Both the position numbers and the translations under genes were made by a program. Source: NAT127 sp041655035 (GTDB taxonomy: Bacteria; Pseudomonadota; Gammaproteobacteria; Pseudomonadales; Porticoccaceae). Taken from it: DNA of 12,092 nucleotides. Every line of letters starts with the position of its first letter. Position 1 is the first letter of the stretch. Of the stretch, positions 1 to 5,508 are shown one piece after another. The DNA lies in the NCBI GenBank assembly GCA_041655035.1, contig JBAZCN010000107.1, forward strand, positions 1 to 12,092. The letters are read 5' to 3'. The notes beneath the pieces were generated by a model. That model had not been told where the DNA came from. It saw only the letters and a list, made by a program, of their open reading frames with translations, and ran no database searches.

Positions 1-376
1 AGGCGGTAAGCGGGCGGTCGAGGCGGGCGGCGAGGATGGCGTCGACCTGGCCGATATCGCTGATCATGGGCCAGAAGTCGCAGGCGGCGCAGAGGGCGAT
101 TTCGTCGTCGCTGAGAATCCCCTCGAGCAGCAGCAGCGGCTTGACGATACCCGCCTCGCGCAAGGCCACCGCCTCATCGCAGCACGCCACCGCCAGCACC
201 GGGGCCAGGGGTTCGAGGGCCGCGGCCACGGCTGCCGCGCCATGGCCGTAGGCATTGGCCTTGACCACAGCCAGGGTTTGGGCAGAGGCCGAGCCTTGCT
301 TCGACAGGTTGTCGGCAAGGCGATAATTGGCCTTCAGGGCGGCGAGGTCGATCAGCGCGTGGGAGGGGCGGGTCAT
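1..376 (-). CDS. alr: Alanine racemase, N-terminal part (runs off left edge)
   Basis: This is the first 125 codons of a pyridoxal-phosphate alanine racemase, which interconverts L- and D-alanine in the cytoplasm; D-alanine goes into peptidoglycan. The N-terminus reads MTRPSHALIDLAALKANY, followed by the hallmark AVVKANAYGHG. Lys39 in that motif is the expected PLP-binding and catalytic lysine of this fold-type III family. The stretch that follows (VLAVACCDEAVALREAG, then PLLLLEG) is also typical of the TIM-barrel domain. The C-terminal domain with the second catalytic base (a tyrosine) lies outside the window. The ATG at 374-376 is preceded by AGGA six bases upstream. The gene follows pxpC on the same strand after 57 bases with no T-rich terminator, so co-transcription is plausible. 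Whether it is the biosynthetic (alr) or catabolic (dadX) paralogue cannot be told from this part. I see no frameshift. Confidence 0.93.
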   Translation of the reverse strand, partial: MTRPSHALIDLAALKANYRLADNLSKQGSASAQTLAVVKANAYGHGAAAVAAALEPLAPVLAVACCDEAVALREAGIVKPLLLLEGILSDDEIALCAACDFWPMISDIGQVDAILAARLDRPLTA

Positions 377-433
377 GGAGGATCCTGGCTGGTGCTCGTG
401 GCGGTTGTGCGCGGCTGGCGCCGCAACGGCGGA

Positions 434-1423
434 TTATAAGGGCTGGCCATCGAGGGCGACAGGGCAGGTTCGTTGGTAGCCGCGCCGCGCCTCGAACAAG
501 GCCCTCCGCGCCCCGTCGATGCTGATGGGAGCGAAGCGCACCCGGTCGCCGCTGCGGAGCTGGGCCAGGCGGTCGATATCCACCGCCAGCAGCGTGCCTA
601 TCCGCGGATAGCCGCCGAGGGTCTGGTGATCGCGCATCAGCACGATGGGTTGGCCATCGGCGGGAATCTGGATCGTTCCGGGCGTGATGCCCTCAGACAG
701 CAGCGCCATCGGGGGCAGGTCCAGGGCTTCGCCGCTGAGCCGGTAGCCCATCCGGTCGCAGTGTGCCGAGAGCTGATAGACCGCGGCAAAAAAGCGGCGC
801 TTTTCCGCGCGCGGCAGTACCCGCGCCTGGAGGCAGGGGATCACCCGCAGCCAGTGCTCACGGTCATGTTCGCCGGGGTAGGGTGGGCGCAGCGGTGGCG
901 GCAGGTAGAAACGGCGGGCGGCGGGTTGATCCGGGCGCGCGCGATCGACCGGTAGGGCGTCGCCGCGCACCAGGGCTCTGCCGGCGATGCCCCCCAGTTG
1001 CTCGCGGGGCACGGTGGCCGCGCTGCCGAAGACCGGGTCGACGGCGAAGCCGCCGCGCACCGCCAGATACAGTCGGCAGCCGCGGCGGGCGTGGCCGAGC
1101 CGGACCCGGTCGCCGGGCAGGAGGTTGTGCCCCCGCCACAGACCCGCGGGCGCATCGTTGATGGCAAGTTCCGCCTCCGGGCCGGTGACGGCGATCTGCA
1201 GCGCCGCGCGGGCCAGCAGTTCCAGCCCGCCGAAGGTGATTTCCAGCGCGGGGACGCCCGCCGGGTTGCCACACAGCCGGTTGGCCCAGTCAAAGCTCAG
1301 GCGGTCCATGGGGCCGGCGCTGGTCAGTCCCAGGTGCAGCACGCCCTGCCGGCCGCGATCCTGGATCAGGGTGTGCGGCCCGGGGGCGAGCACCTCGAAG
1401 CCCTGGGCCTGGGTATCACTCAT
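434..1423 (-). CDS. pxpC: 5-oxoprolinase subunit C (PxpC, biotin-dependent-carboxylase-like family)
   Basis: This 329-residue subunit belongs to the ATP-dependent 5-oxoprolinase PxpABC, which hydrolyses 5-oxo-L-proline to L-glutamate. Family motifs in order are QDRGRQG (residues 21-27), GPMD (37-40), YLAVRGG (119-125), DRMGYRL (223-229), SEGITPGTIQIPADGQPI (243-260) and GGYPRIG (270-276). The length is normal for the family, which is also called KipA or YbgK. The ATG at 1421-1423 overlaps the pxpB stop as ATGA, which fixes the start. A longer reading of the frame, up to 1891, would lie inside pxpB and has no family similarity. The stop is TAA at 434-436. Older annotations may say urea amidolyase-related or allophanate hydrolase subunit 2, but a stand-alone protein beside PxpA and PxpB fits 5-oxoprolinase. 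There is no signal peptide; the protein is cytoplasmic. Confidence 0.95.
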   Translation of the reverse strand: MSDTQAQGFEVLAPGPHTLIQDRGRQGVLHLGLTSAGPMDRLSFDWANRLCGNPAGVPALEITFGGLELLARAALQIAVTGPEAELAINDAPAGLWRGHNLLPGDRVRLGHARRGCRLYLAVRGGFAVDPVFGSAATVPREQLGGIAGRALVRGDALPVDRARPDQPAARRFYLPPPLRPPYPGEHDREHWLRVIPCLQARVLPRAEKRRFFAAVYQLSAHCDRMGYRLSGEALDLPPMALLSEGITPGTIQIPADGQPIVLMRDHQTLGGYPRIGTLLAVDIDRLAQLRSGDRVRFAPISIDGARRALFEARRGYQRTCPVALDGQPL

Positions 1424-2088
1424 GGCTGCCCGCCGAGAGCGAGGTATGCGCCCCGGTCGATGGCGCGGAAGCGCACCCTGTCGCCCACCGCGAATGGCAT
1501 CGGCGGTTGCCGGCCCGGGTCGAACAGGGGGATTGGGCAGAGGCCGATCAGGTGCCAGCCGCCGGGCGAGGCTTGGGGATAGACCGCCGTATGACGGTTG
1601 GCGATGGCGACTGCGCCCTTTGGCACCCGCAGCCGCGGGTTGCTGCGCCGCGGCAGGGCGAGCCGTTCGTCGAGGTCGCCGAGATAGGCGAAGCCCGGTG
1701 CGAAGCCGATGGCCTGGACCTGGTAGTCGACTCCGCTGTGGCAGGCGATCACGGTATCGATATCGAGACCACTGTGGCCGGCGACGAGGGCCAGGTCGGG
1801 GCCCGAGTAATATACCGGCAGCTCCAGGGTGCCGCCCGCAGCCACCTCGCCGTCGGAGAGGCTGGCCAGCAGGCCGGCGATGCGCCGGCACAGCACTCGG
1901 GGACGGACCCGCCAGGGATCGTAGATCACCAGCAGCGAGGCGAAGCCCGGCACCAGCTCGCGGATAACGCCGGGCAGCTCCCGGAGCAGGATCCCACGCG
2001 CCGCCTGGATCTGCGCGGTTGGCGCCGGGCCCGCCGCGGCGGCGAAATAGATCATCAGGGCATCGTCGCCGGCGATCTCGATGTTCAT
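1420..2088 (-). CDS. pxpB: 5-oxoprolinase subunit B (PxpB, KipI family)
   Basis: This 222-residue protein starts MNIEIAGDDALMIYF, matching the usual PxpB/KipI opening in which a short strand leads to a GDxALxVxF-like motif. Further family motifs are GFAPGFAYLG (128-137), PRLRVPKGAVAI (151-162) and SPGGWHLIG (174-182). PxpB and PxpC are thought to form the ATP-using part of the 5-oxoprolinase complex that works with PxpA. The start ATG at 2086-2088 overlaps the pxpA stop in an ATGA, and its own stop overlaps the pxpC start in the same way, so the three subunits are very likely translated in a coupled manner and in balanced amounts. The reading frame is open far upstream inside pxpA, but that is coincidental GC-rich sequence. 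In Bacillus the homologue KipI was first described as an inhibitor of the sporulation kinase KinA; that role is not expected here. Confidence 0.95.
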   Translation of the reverse strand: MNIEIAGDDALMIYFAAAAGPAPTAQIQAARGILLRELPGVIRELVPGFASLLVIYDPWRVRPRVLCRRIAGLLASLSDGEVAAGGTLELPVYYSGPDLALVAGHSGLDIDTVIACHSGVDYQVQAIGFAPGFAYLGDLDERLALPRRSNPRLRVPKGAVAIANRHTAVYPQASPGGWHLIGLCPIPLFDPGRQPPMPFAVGDRVRFRAIDRGAYLALGGQP

Positions 2089-2834
2089 GGTTGGTGGTGA
2101 ATCGGTTGCCGGCGGATCAGCTCGCGGATGGCGCACACCGTGGCCACCGCGGCGGGGTTGTCGCCGTGGACGCACAGGGTGTCGGCGTCGATCGCCAGGA
2201 CATGGCCGCTGGCGGTGGTGACGGTGCCGTCCTCGCACAACTGTTGCACCTGGTCGAGCATCCGCTCCCTGCCGTGGACGGCGCCGGGCCGGTCGCGGGG
2301 CAGCAATTGGCCGTCGTCGCCGTAGCCGCGGTCGGCAAAGGTCTCGAAGATCAGCGTCACGCCGTGGTGTCGGGCTTCGCGCCGATGCCTGTCGGCGTCG
2401 GCGGTGGCCAGCAGCATCAGGCGGTCGATCCCGGGCAGGCCGGCAATCGCCTCGAGCACCGCCGTGCGAATGTCGACATTGGCCATCATGTCGTTGTACA
2501 GGGCGCCGTGGGGCTTGACGTAATCCACCGTCAGACCCAGCGTCGCCGCCATACCGGCAAGGGCGCCGGCCTGGTAGTGGATCAGCGCGATCAATTCCTC
2601 CGCCGAATGCGGTACCGACAGTCTGCCAAAGTTGGCGGCATCGGCGTATCCCGGGTGGGCGCCGATGGCGACGCCCTGGCTGCGGGCGAGAATCAGTGTC
2701 TGGCGCATGGTCAGCGGGCCGCCGGCGTGCATGCCGCAGGCGATATTGGCGAGATCGATATAGGGCATGATCGCCCGGTCGGGGCTGTCGACCCCGACAC
2801 CGGACCACTCCCCGAGATCACAGTTGAGCAACAC
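2085..2834 (-). CDS. pxpA: 5-oxoprolinase subunit A (PxpA, LamB/YcsF family)
   Basis: This 249-residue subunit of the ATP-dependent 5-oxoprolinase has the expected family length. Motifs in order are NCDLGE (4-9), ANIACGMHAGGP (29-40), GAHPGY (58-63), KPHGALYN (107-114), FADRGY (166-171) and CVHGD (221-225). The conserved Asp, His and Glu residues in these motifs are thought to line the active site. One deviation is HAGGP, where relatives I recall usually have HAGDP, placing Gly at residue 39. The start is GTG at 2832-2834, chosen because AGGAGG lies eight bases upstream and the NCDLGE motif follows directly; no ATG fits. It is the first gene of the pxpA-pxpB-pxpC-alr run and overlaps pxpB by four bases. 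It is divergent from hopJ, with a 165-base space between the starts. Confidence 0.94.
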   Translation of the reverse strand: MLLNCDLGEWSGVGVDSPDRAIMPYIDLANIACGMHAGGPLTMRQTLILARSQGVAIGAHPGYADAANFGRLSVPHSAEELIALIHYQAGALAGMAATLGLTVDYVKPHGALYNDMMANVDIRTAVLEAIAGLPGIDRLMLLATADADRHRREARHHGVTLIFETFADRGYGDDGQLLPRDRPGAVHGRERMLDQVQQLCEDGTVTTASGHVLAIDADTLCVHGDNPAAVATVCAIRELIRRQPIHHQP

Positions 2835-2842
2835 CGGTCGAA

Positions 2843-2848
2843 CCTCCT
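2843..2848 (-). promoter_or_regulatory. Ribosome binding site of pxpA (decides a GTG start)
   Basis: On the minus strand this reads AGGAGG, a full Shine-Dalgarno match, with eight bases between it and the GTG at 2832-2834. It is the reason for choosing GTG as the start of pxpA. Confidence 0.8.
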
Positions 2849-2875
2849 GGCGAGATGACGGTCAGTTTACCTCAA

Positions 2876-2908
2876 GGGAGGGGCCGGCTGGGGCCGTCGG
2901 CCGCTCCC
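2876..2908. repeat. 33-bp imperfect inverted repeat between pxpA and hopJ
   Basis: The arms GGGAGGGGCCG (2876-2886) and CGGCCGCTCCC (2898-2908) are inverted copies with a single G-G mismatch at 2881/2903, around an 11-base centre. The repeat lies 42 bases upstream of the pxpA start and 91 bases upstream of the hopJ start. It could be an operator for a dimeric regulator of the divergent genes, or a hairpin in the pxpA leader. The sequence is very GC-rich, so chance pairing is possible. There is no T-run on either side, so it is not an obvious terminator. The rest of the gap (2835-2999) holds a poor -10-like TAAACT on the minus strand (2864-2869) with no matching -35, and nothing convincing on the plus strand. 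Confidence 0.45.
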
Positions 2909-2985
2909 GTAGTCCCGCTCGCCATCATGACAGATGCCCCCGGTAGTGGTAGCCTTCGCATCATTTGACGACAGCATTTGCCGAC

Positions 2986-2990
2986 AGGAG
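2986..2990 (+). promoter_or_regulatory. Ribosome binding site of hopJ (decides a GTG start)
   Basis: AGGAG stands nine bases before the GTG at 3000-3002. It favours this start over the in-frame ATG at 2934, which would add 22 residues unlike the family, and over a second in-frame GTG at 3018. Confidence 0.7.
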
Positions 2991-2999
2991 CACCCTTTA

Positions 3000-3053
3000 G
3001 TGCCACAACAACAAGAAGTGCCGCAACAGCAAGAAGCGACGCAACAGCAAGTA
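3000..3053 (+). repeat. Three 18-bp tandem repeats at the 5' end of hopJ
   Basis: The units are 3000-3017, 3018-3035 and 3036-3053. The first two differ only at third codon positions (CCA/CCG and CAA/CAG). The third keeps CAACAGCAA but changes its first two codons and its last codon. They encode a glutamine-rich head. The array is in frame, so a gain or loss of a unit by slippage would only change the length of the N-terminus. Confidence 0.8.
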
Positions 3054-3413
3054 TCAGCGAGTGATTTCGGTCGCGCCAGGGACGACTTCGCGGTCGCCAT
3101 CGGCGATGACGGCCACCAGTTTGCCGCGACCCTTGCTTTCATCGATCAGTGGTTCGACTACCGCCCCACGGCCTTCCGCAACGGCCCGGTGCGCAATAGC
3201 AGCGATCAGAACCAGGGCAGCTGCAAGGTGTTCGGTCTCGCCCGGCTGCTGGATCTCGACCGGGAGCAGACACTGCGCTGCTTCGGCGAGCATTATCGCG
3301 ACGTGCTGGCCACCCCGCAGGCGGACAACCACCACAATCTGCGCCGGGTACTGGCCGACGGGCTCGGCGCTATCGAGTTCGACTCGTTCCCGCTGGCGCC
3401 GCGGCGGGGTTGA
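3000..3413 (+). CDS. HopJ type III effector family protein (PF08888-like), function unknown
   Basis: This is a 137-residue cytoplasmic-looking protein of the HopJ family. The conserved core covers about residues 40-130: YRPTAFRNG (54-62), NQGSCKVFG (71-79), TLRCFGEHYR (91-100) and HHNLRRVL (111-118). The family was named after a Pseudomonas syringae effector but also occurs in many free-living bacteria without a type III secretion system, so an effector role should not be assumed; no such system is visible here. Residues 1-18 are three six-residue units, VPQQQE, VPQQQE and ATQQQV (the first V is the GTG start), encoded by an 18-bp tandem repeat. There is no signal peptide or membrane segment. 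The start GTG is set by AGGAG at 2986-2990. The stop TGA is two bases before the minC ATG, so the two are probably co-translated, which hints at but does not prove a link to division or the cell envelope. Confidence 0.85.
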   Translation: MPQQQEVPQQQEATQQQVSASDFGRARDDFAVAIGDDGHQFAATLAFIDQWFDYRPTAFRNGPVRNSSDQNQGSCKVFGLARLLDLDREQTLRCFGEHYRDVLATPQADNHHNLRRVLADGLGAIEFDSFPLAPRRG

Positions 3414-3415
3414 CC

Positions 3416-4180
3416 ATGGAGAGCAGCAACCTGACTCTCAAGGCCGCCCTGGTGCCGCTGACCACGCTGTCGTTCGACAATACCGATCTCGACGGCATCC
3501 GCGCGATCCTGGCGCAAAAGCAGGCCGACGCCCCGGCGCTGTTCAACAACCTGCCCTGTGTGCTCGATCTGTCGGGGCTCGACGCCAGCCGCATCCCCCT
3601 GGCCGACCTCTACGGTCTGTGCCTCGAATGCGGGCTGCTGCCCATCGCGGTGCGCAACGTCACCCCCGAGTGGAGCCCGCAACTGGCCCCGCTGCGGCTT
3701 GCCGATCTGGGCAAGGGCAATGTCCGGCGCACCGTCGCCGGCCCCGACGCCGTGGCGCCGGCAGCCGATGCCCCGGCTGGCGACTCTGCCGGCAATACCG
3801 TCGATGCCGCTGCTGCGATCGCCACCGCCGAGGCGCCGCCGGCCGCGCCGTTGATGAGGGCCATCAAGGTCCACACCGGCAATATCCGCTCCGGTCAGCA
3901 GATGTACTTCGACGGCGACCTGGTGATCCAGGGCACAGTCAGCCCCGGCGCCGAAGTGCTTGCCACCGGCGACATCCATATCTACGGGGTACTGCGCGGC
4001 AGGGTGCTGGCGGGCATCAAGGGCGATGAGTCGGCAATCGTCGGCTGTCATCACTTCGACGGCGAACTGATCGCCATCGCCGGTCATTATCGGTTGTTCG
4101 ACAATGACCACCCCCATCAGGGGCAGTCGGTGGTCATCCGCCTCGATGATGGCAGCTTGAATATCAGCACCCTTTCATAA
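3416..4180 (+). CDS. minC: Septum site-determining protein MinC
   Basis: MinC blocks FtsZ polymer assembly away from midcell and is carried to the membrane by MinD. The protein has 254 residues. The N-terminal FtsZ-inhibiting domain is about residues 1-105 (LTLKAALVPLTTLSF, PCVLDLSGL, GLLPIAVRN). A linker rich in Ala, Pro and Asp covers about 106-147. The C-terminal beta-helix domain spans about 148-254 and carries IRSGQQMYFDGDLVI (157-171) and the GDIHIYGVLRGRVLAG stretch (185-200), which in characterised MinC proteins takes part in dimer formation and MinD and FtsZ contact. ATG at 3416 is chosen. An in-frame TTG at 3410 would add two residues and overlap the hopJ stop, and neither start has a strong Shine-Dalgarno, consistent with coupling to hopJ. 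The linker is longer than in the E. coli protein as I recall it. minD follows after 114 bases. Confidence 0.95.
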   Translation: MESSNLTLKAALVPLTTLSFDNTDLDGIRAILAQKQADAPALFNNLPCVLDLSGLDASRIPLADLYGLCLECGLLPIAVRNVTPEWSPQLAPLRLADLGKGNVRRTVAGPDAVAPAADAPAGDSAGNTVDAAAAIATAEAPPAAPLMRAIKVHTGNIRSGQQMYFDGDLVIQGTVSPGAEVLATGDIHIYGVLRGRVLAGIKGDESAIVGCHHFDGELIAIAGHYRLFDNDHPHQGQSVVIRLDDGSLNISTLS

Positions 4181-4185
4181 ATACT
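4157..4185 (+). promoter_or_regulatory. Possible sigma-70 promoter for minDE
   Basis: TTGAAT (4157-4162), 17 bases, then AATACT (4180-4185) matches the -35/-10 consensus at four of six positions in each box. It overlaps the end of minC and would start transcription about 100 bases before minD. The 114-base minC-minD gap is unusually long for this gene cluster, which makes an internal promoter reasonable, but the match is modest. I see no other structure in 4186-4280. Confidence 0.3.
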
Positions 4186-4282
4186 GCCTGACTTTCGGCG
4201 TCTGACCGTAACAGGGTGCTGGTTGGTGTTGTTCCACAGTCTGTTGATCGTATTTGCAGGCTTCGAGGCGTAACTGGCAGAC

Positions 4283-4287
4283 AGGAG
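4283..4287 (+). promoter_or_regulatory. Ribosome binding site of minD (decides a TTG start)
   Basis: AGGAG ends seven bases before TTG at 4295-4297. The protein read from this codon begins exactly where MinD proteins begin (AKIIVVTSGKGGVGK), so TTG is the start. Confidence 0.85.
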
Positions 4288-4294
4288 AGTTCTT

Positions 4295-5101
4295 TTGGCA
4301 AAGATTATCGTTGTGACTTCAGGCAAGGGCGGCGTGGGCAAAACCACCACCAGCGCCGCCTTTTCGAGTGCCCTGGCACTCAAGGGCTTCAAAACCGTGG
4401 TGATCGACTTCGATGTCGGTCTGCGCAATCTCGACCTGGTGATGGGCTGTGAGCGCCGGGTCGTGTACGACTTCGTCAATGTCGTGCAGGGCGAGGCCAA
4501 CCTCCGCCAGGCTCTGATCAAGGACAAGCGCCTCGAAAACCTGTTCGTGCTGCCGGCCTCGCAAACCCGGGACAAGGAAGCGCTGACCTCCGAGGGCGTC
4601 GAAAAAGTGCTGGAGGAGCTCGGCAAGGAGTTCGACTATATCGTGTGCGACTCCCCTGCGGGTATCGAGCACGGTGCCCACATGGCTCTCTACTACGCCG
4701 AAGAGGCCATCATCGTCACCAACCCGGAGGTGTCCTCGGTGCGGGATTCAGACCGCATCATCGGCTTGCTGCAGAGCAAATCGCGGCTGGCGGAGCAGGG
4801 CAAGAGCATCAAGGAACACTTGCTGCTCACCCGCTACAATCCGGAGCGTGTCGCCCGCGGCGAGATGCTGTCGGTCAAGGATGTCGAGGAGATTCTCGCC
4901 ATTCCGCTGCTCGGTGTCATTCCTGAATCCGAGGCGGTGCTCAAGGCGTCCAACCAGGGTGTGCCCGTGGTCCATGACGCTGACAGCGATGCCGGGCAGG
5001 CCTATGACGACGCCGTCGCCCGCTATCTGGGTGAAGACCGTCCCCATCGCTTTCTTGAAAAGCAACGCAAGGGATTCCTGCAACGGGTCTTCGGAGGCTG
5101 A
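4295..5101 (+). CDS. minD: Septum site-determining protein MinD (membrane ATPase)
   Basis: MinD is a ParA/MinD-family ATPase that binds the inner membrane when ATP-bound, recruits MinC, and is released by MinE, giving pole-to-pole oscillation. The protein has 268 residues. The deviant Walker A motif is KGGVGKTT (residues 11-18, with signature Lys11 and Lys16). The switch I region is VIDFDVGLRNLD (36-47), with Asp38 and Asp40. The Walker B/switch II region is VCDSPAG (117-123). The C-terminal amphipathic membrane-targeting helix is KGFLQRVFGG (259-268). All key residues are present and the length is normal. The start codon is TTG, supported by AGGAG seven bases upstream. One base separates its stop from the minE ATG, so the two are translationally coupled. 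The gene probably belongs to a hopJ-minC-minD-minE transcript and may also have its own promoter in the 114-base gap after minC. Confidence 0.97.
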   Translation: MAKIIVVTSGKGGVGKTTTSAAFSSALALKGFKTVVIDFDVGLRNLDLVMGCERRVVYDFVNVVQGEANLRQALIKDKRLENLFVLPASQTRDKEALTSEGVEKVLEELGKEFDYIVCDSPAGIEHGAHMALYYAEEAIIVTNPEVSSVRDSDRIIGLLQSKSRLAEQGKSIKEHLLLTRYNPERVARGEMLSVKDVEEILAIPLLGVIPESEAVLKASNQGVPVVHDADSDAGQAYDDAVARYLGEDRPHRFLEKQRKGFLQRVFGG

Positions 5102-5102
5102 G

Positions 5103-5357
5103 ATGAGTTTGCTTGATTATTTCCGTAAAGAGCGCAAATCCAGTGCCAGTGTCGCGAAGGAGCGTCTGCAGATCCTCGTCGCCCACGACCGGGTGCGCAC
5201 CAATGGTCCCGATTACCTGGCCCAACTACAGTTGGAGATCCTCGCGGTGATCCGCAAATACGTCACCATCGGCGAGGACGACGTGCGCGTCCAGCTCGAG
5301 CAGCAGGGCACCACCTCGGTGCTGGAGCTGAACGTCACCCTGCCCGAGGACAAATAG
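5103..5357 (+). CDS. minE: Cell division topological specificity factor MinE
   Basis: MinE stimulates the MinD ATPase and displaces MinC, clearing the division inhibitor from midcell. The protein has 84 residues, close to the E. coli length. It has an N-terminal membrane-binding segment, MSLLDYFRKERK (1-12). An anti-MinCD region follows, with AKERLQILVAHDR (18-30), where Arg21 and Leu22 match residues known to contact MinD. The C-terminal topological specificity and dimer domain spans about 31-84, with YVTIGEDDVRVQLEQ (53-67) and LELNVTLPE (74-82). GGAGG (5093-5097), inside the end of minD, lies five bases before the ATG. It is the last gene of the Min cluster; the next gene is convergent. 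Confidence 0.97.
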   Translation: MSLLDYFRKERKSSASVAKERLQILVAHDRVRTNGPDYLAQLQLEILAVIRKYVTIGEDDVRVQLEQQGTTSVLELNVTLPEDK

Positions 5358-5400
5358 CCAGCGGCGCAGGCCGTCGGTATGCCCGCCCCTTGGTGCCGGT

Positions 5401-5434
5401 CCGCCGCCGTCTCCGCCCAGGAGACCGGCGGCGG
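5401..5434. terminator. Strong GC hairpin between convergent minE and hydrolase genes (possible terminator)
   Basis: Left arm 5401-5414 (CCGCCGCCGTCTCC) pairs with right arm 5420-5434 over 14 base pairs, with one bulged C on the right arm and a five-base loop (GCCCA). It begins 44 bases after the minE stop and lies 48 bases past the stop of the minus-strand hydrolase gene. Its place between convergent genes suggests a bidirectional transcript end. Neither side has the run of T expected of an intrinsic terminator, so it may instead protect 3' ends or work with Rho. Confidence 0.5.
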
Positions 5435-5460
5435 GCTCCGGCTCCGCGTTTCAGTCCGCC

Positions 5461-5508
5461 GGTTTCAGATCACTTCTCGGATCACTTTTCAGACAACTTC
5501 TCGGACAA
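5461..5508 (-). repeat. Four 12-bp tandem repeats across the stop codon of the hydrolase gene
   Basis: Read on the minus strand the units are TTGTCCGAGAAG (5508-5497), TTGTCTGAAAAG (5496-5485), TGATCCGAGAAG (5484-5473) and TGATCTGAAACC (5472-5461). The first two encode LSEK LSEK, the C-terminus of the protein. In the third and fourth the leading TTG is TGA, so the stop codon sits inside the repeat and the reading frame would continue as another SEK after it. Units 1 and 3 share TCCGAGAAG exactly, which suggests duplication of a 24-bp block. Confidence 0.75.

Noticed and set aside
419..431. Small hairpin CGCCG-CAA-CGGCG between pxpC and alr
   Set aside because: A five-base stem with no T-tract is too weak to call a terminator in GC-rich DNA.
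987..1967. Plus-strand open frames opposite pxpB and pxpC
   Set aside because: They are Arg/Pro/Gly-rich low-complexity translations typical of GC-rich shadow frames; the minus strand encodes clear PxpB and PxpC.
1420..2808. A possible longer PxpB starting inside pxpA
   Set aside because: The extra 240 residues have no PxpB similarity and overlap pxpA. The ATG at 2086-2088 begins exactly at the conserved N-terminus.
2965..2993. TTGACG as a -35 box for hopJ
   Set aside because: The corresponding -10 position falls on the Shine-Dalgarno and has no TATAAT-like sequence.
3000..3413. The HopJ family name taken as evidence of a type III secreted effector
   Set aside because: There are no secretion genes, no effector-type promoter and no virulence context; the family is common in bacteria lacking such systems.
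3410..3415. TTG at 3410 as the minC start
   Set aside because: It adds only two residues and overlaps the hopJ stop; ATG at 3416 is the simpler choice, though the evidence is not decisive.
3293..4117. A 274-codon minus-strand open frame opposite hopJ and minC
   Set aside because: MinC and HopJ motifs are clear on the plus strand; the antisense product has no recognisable motif.
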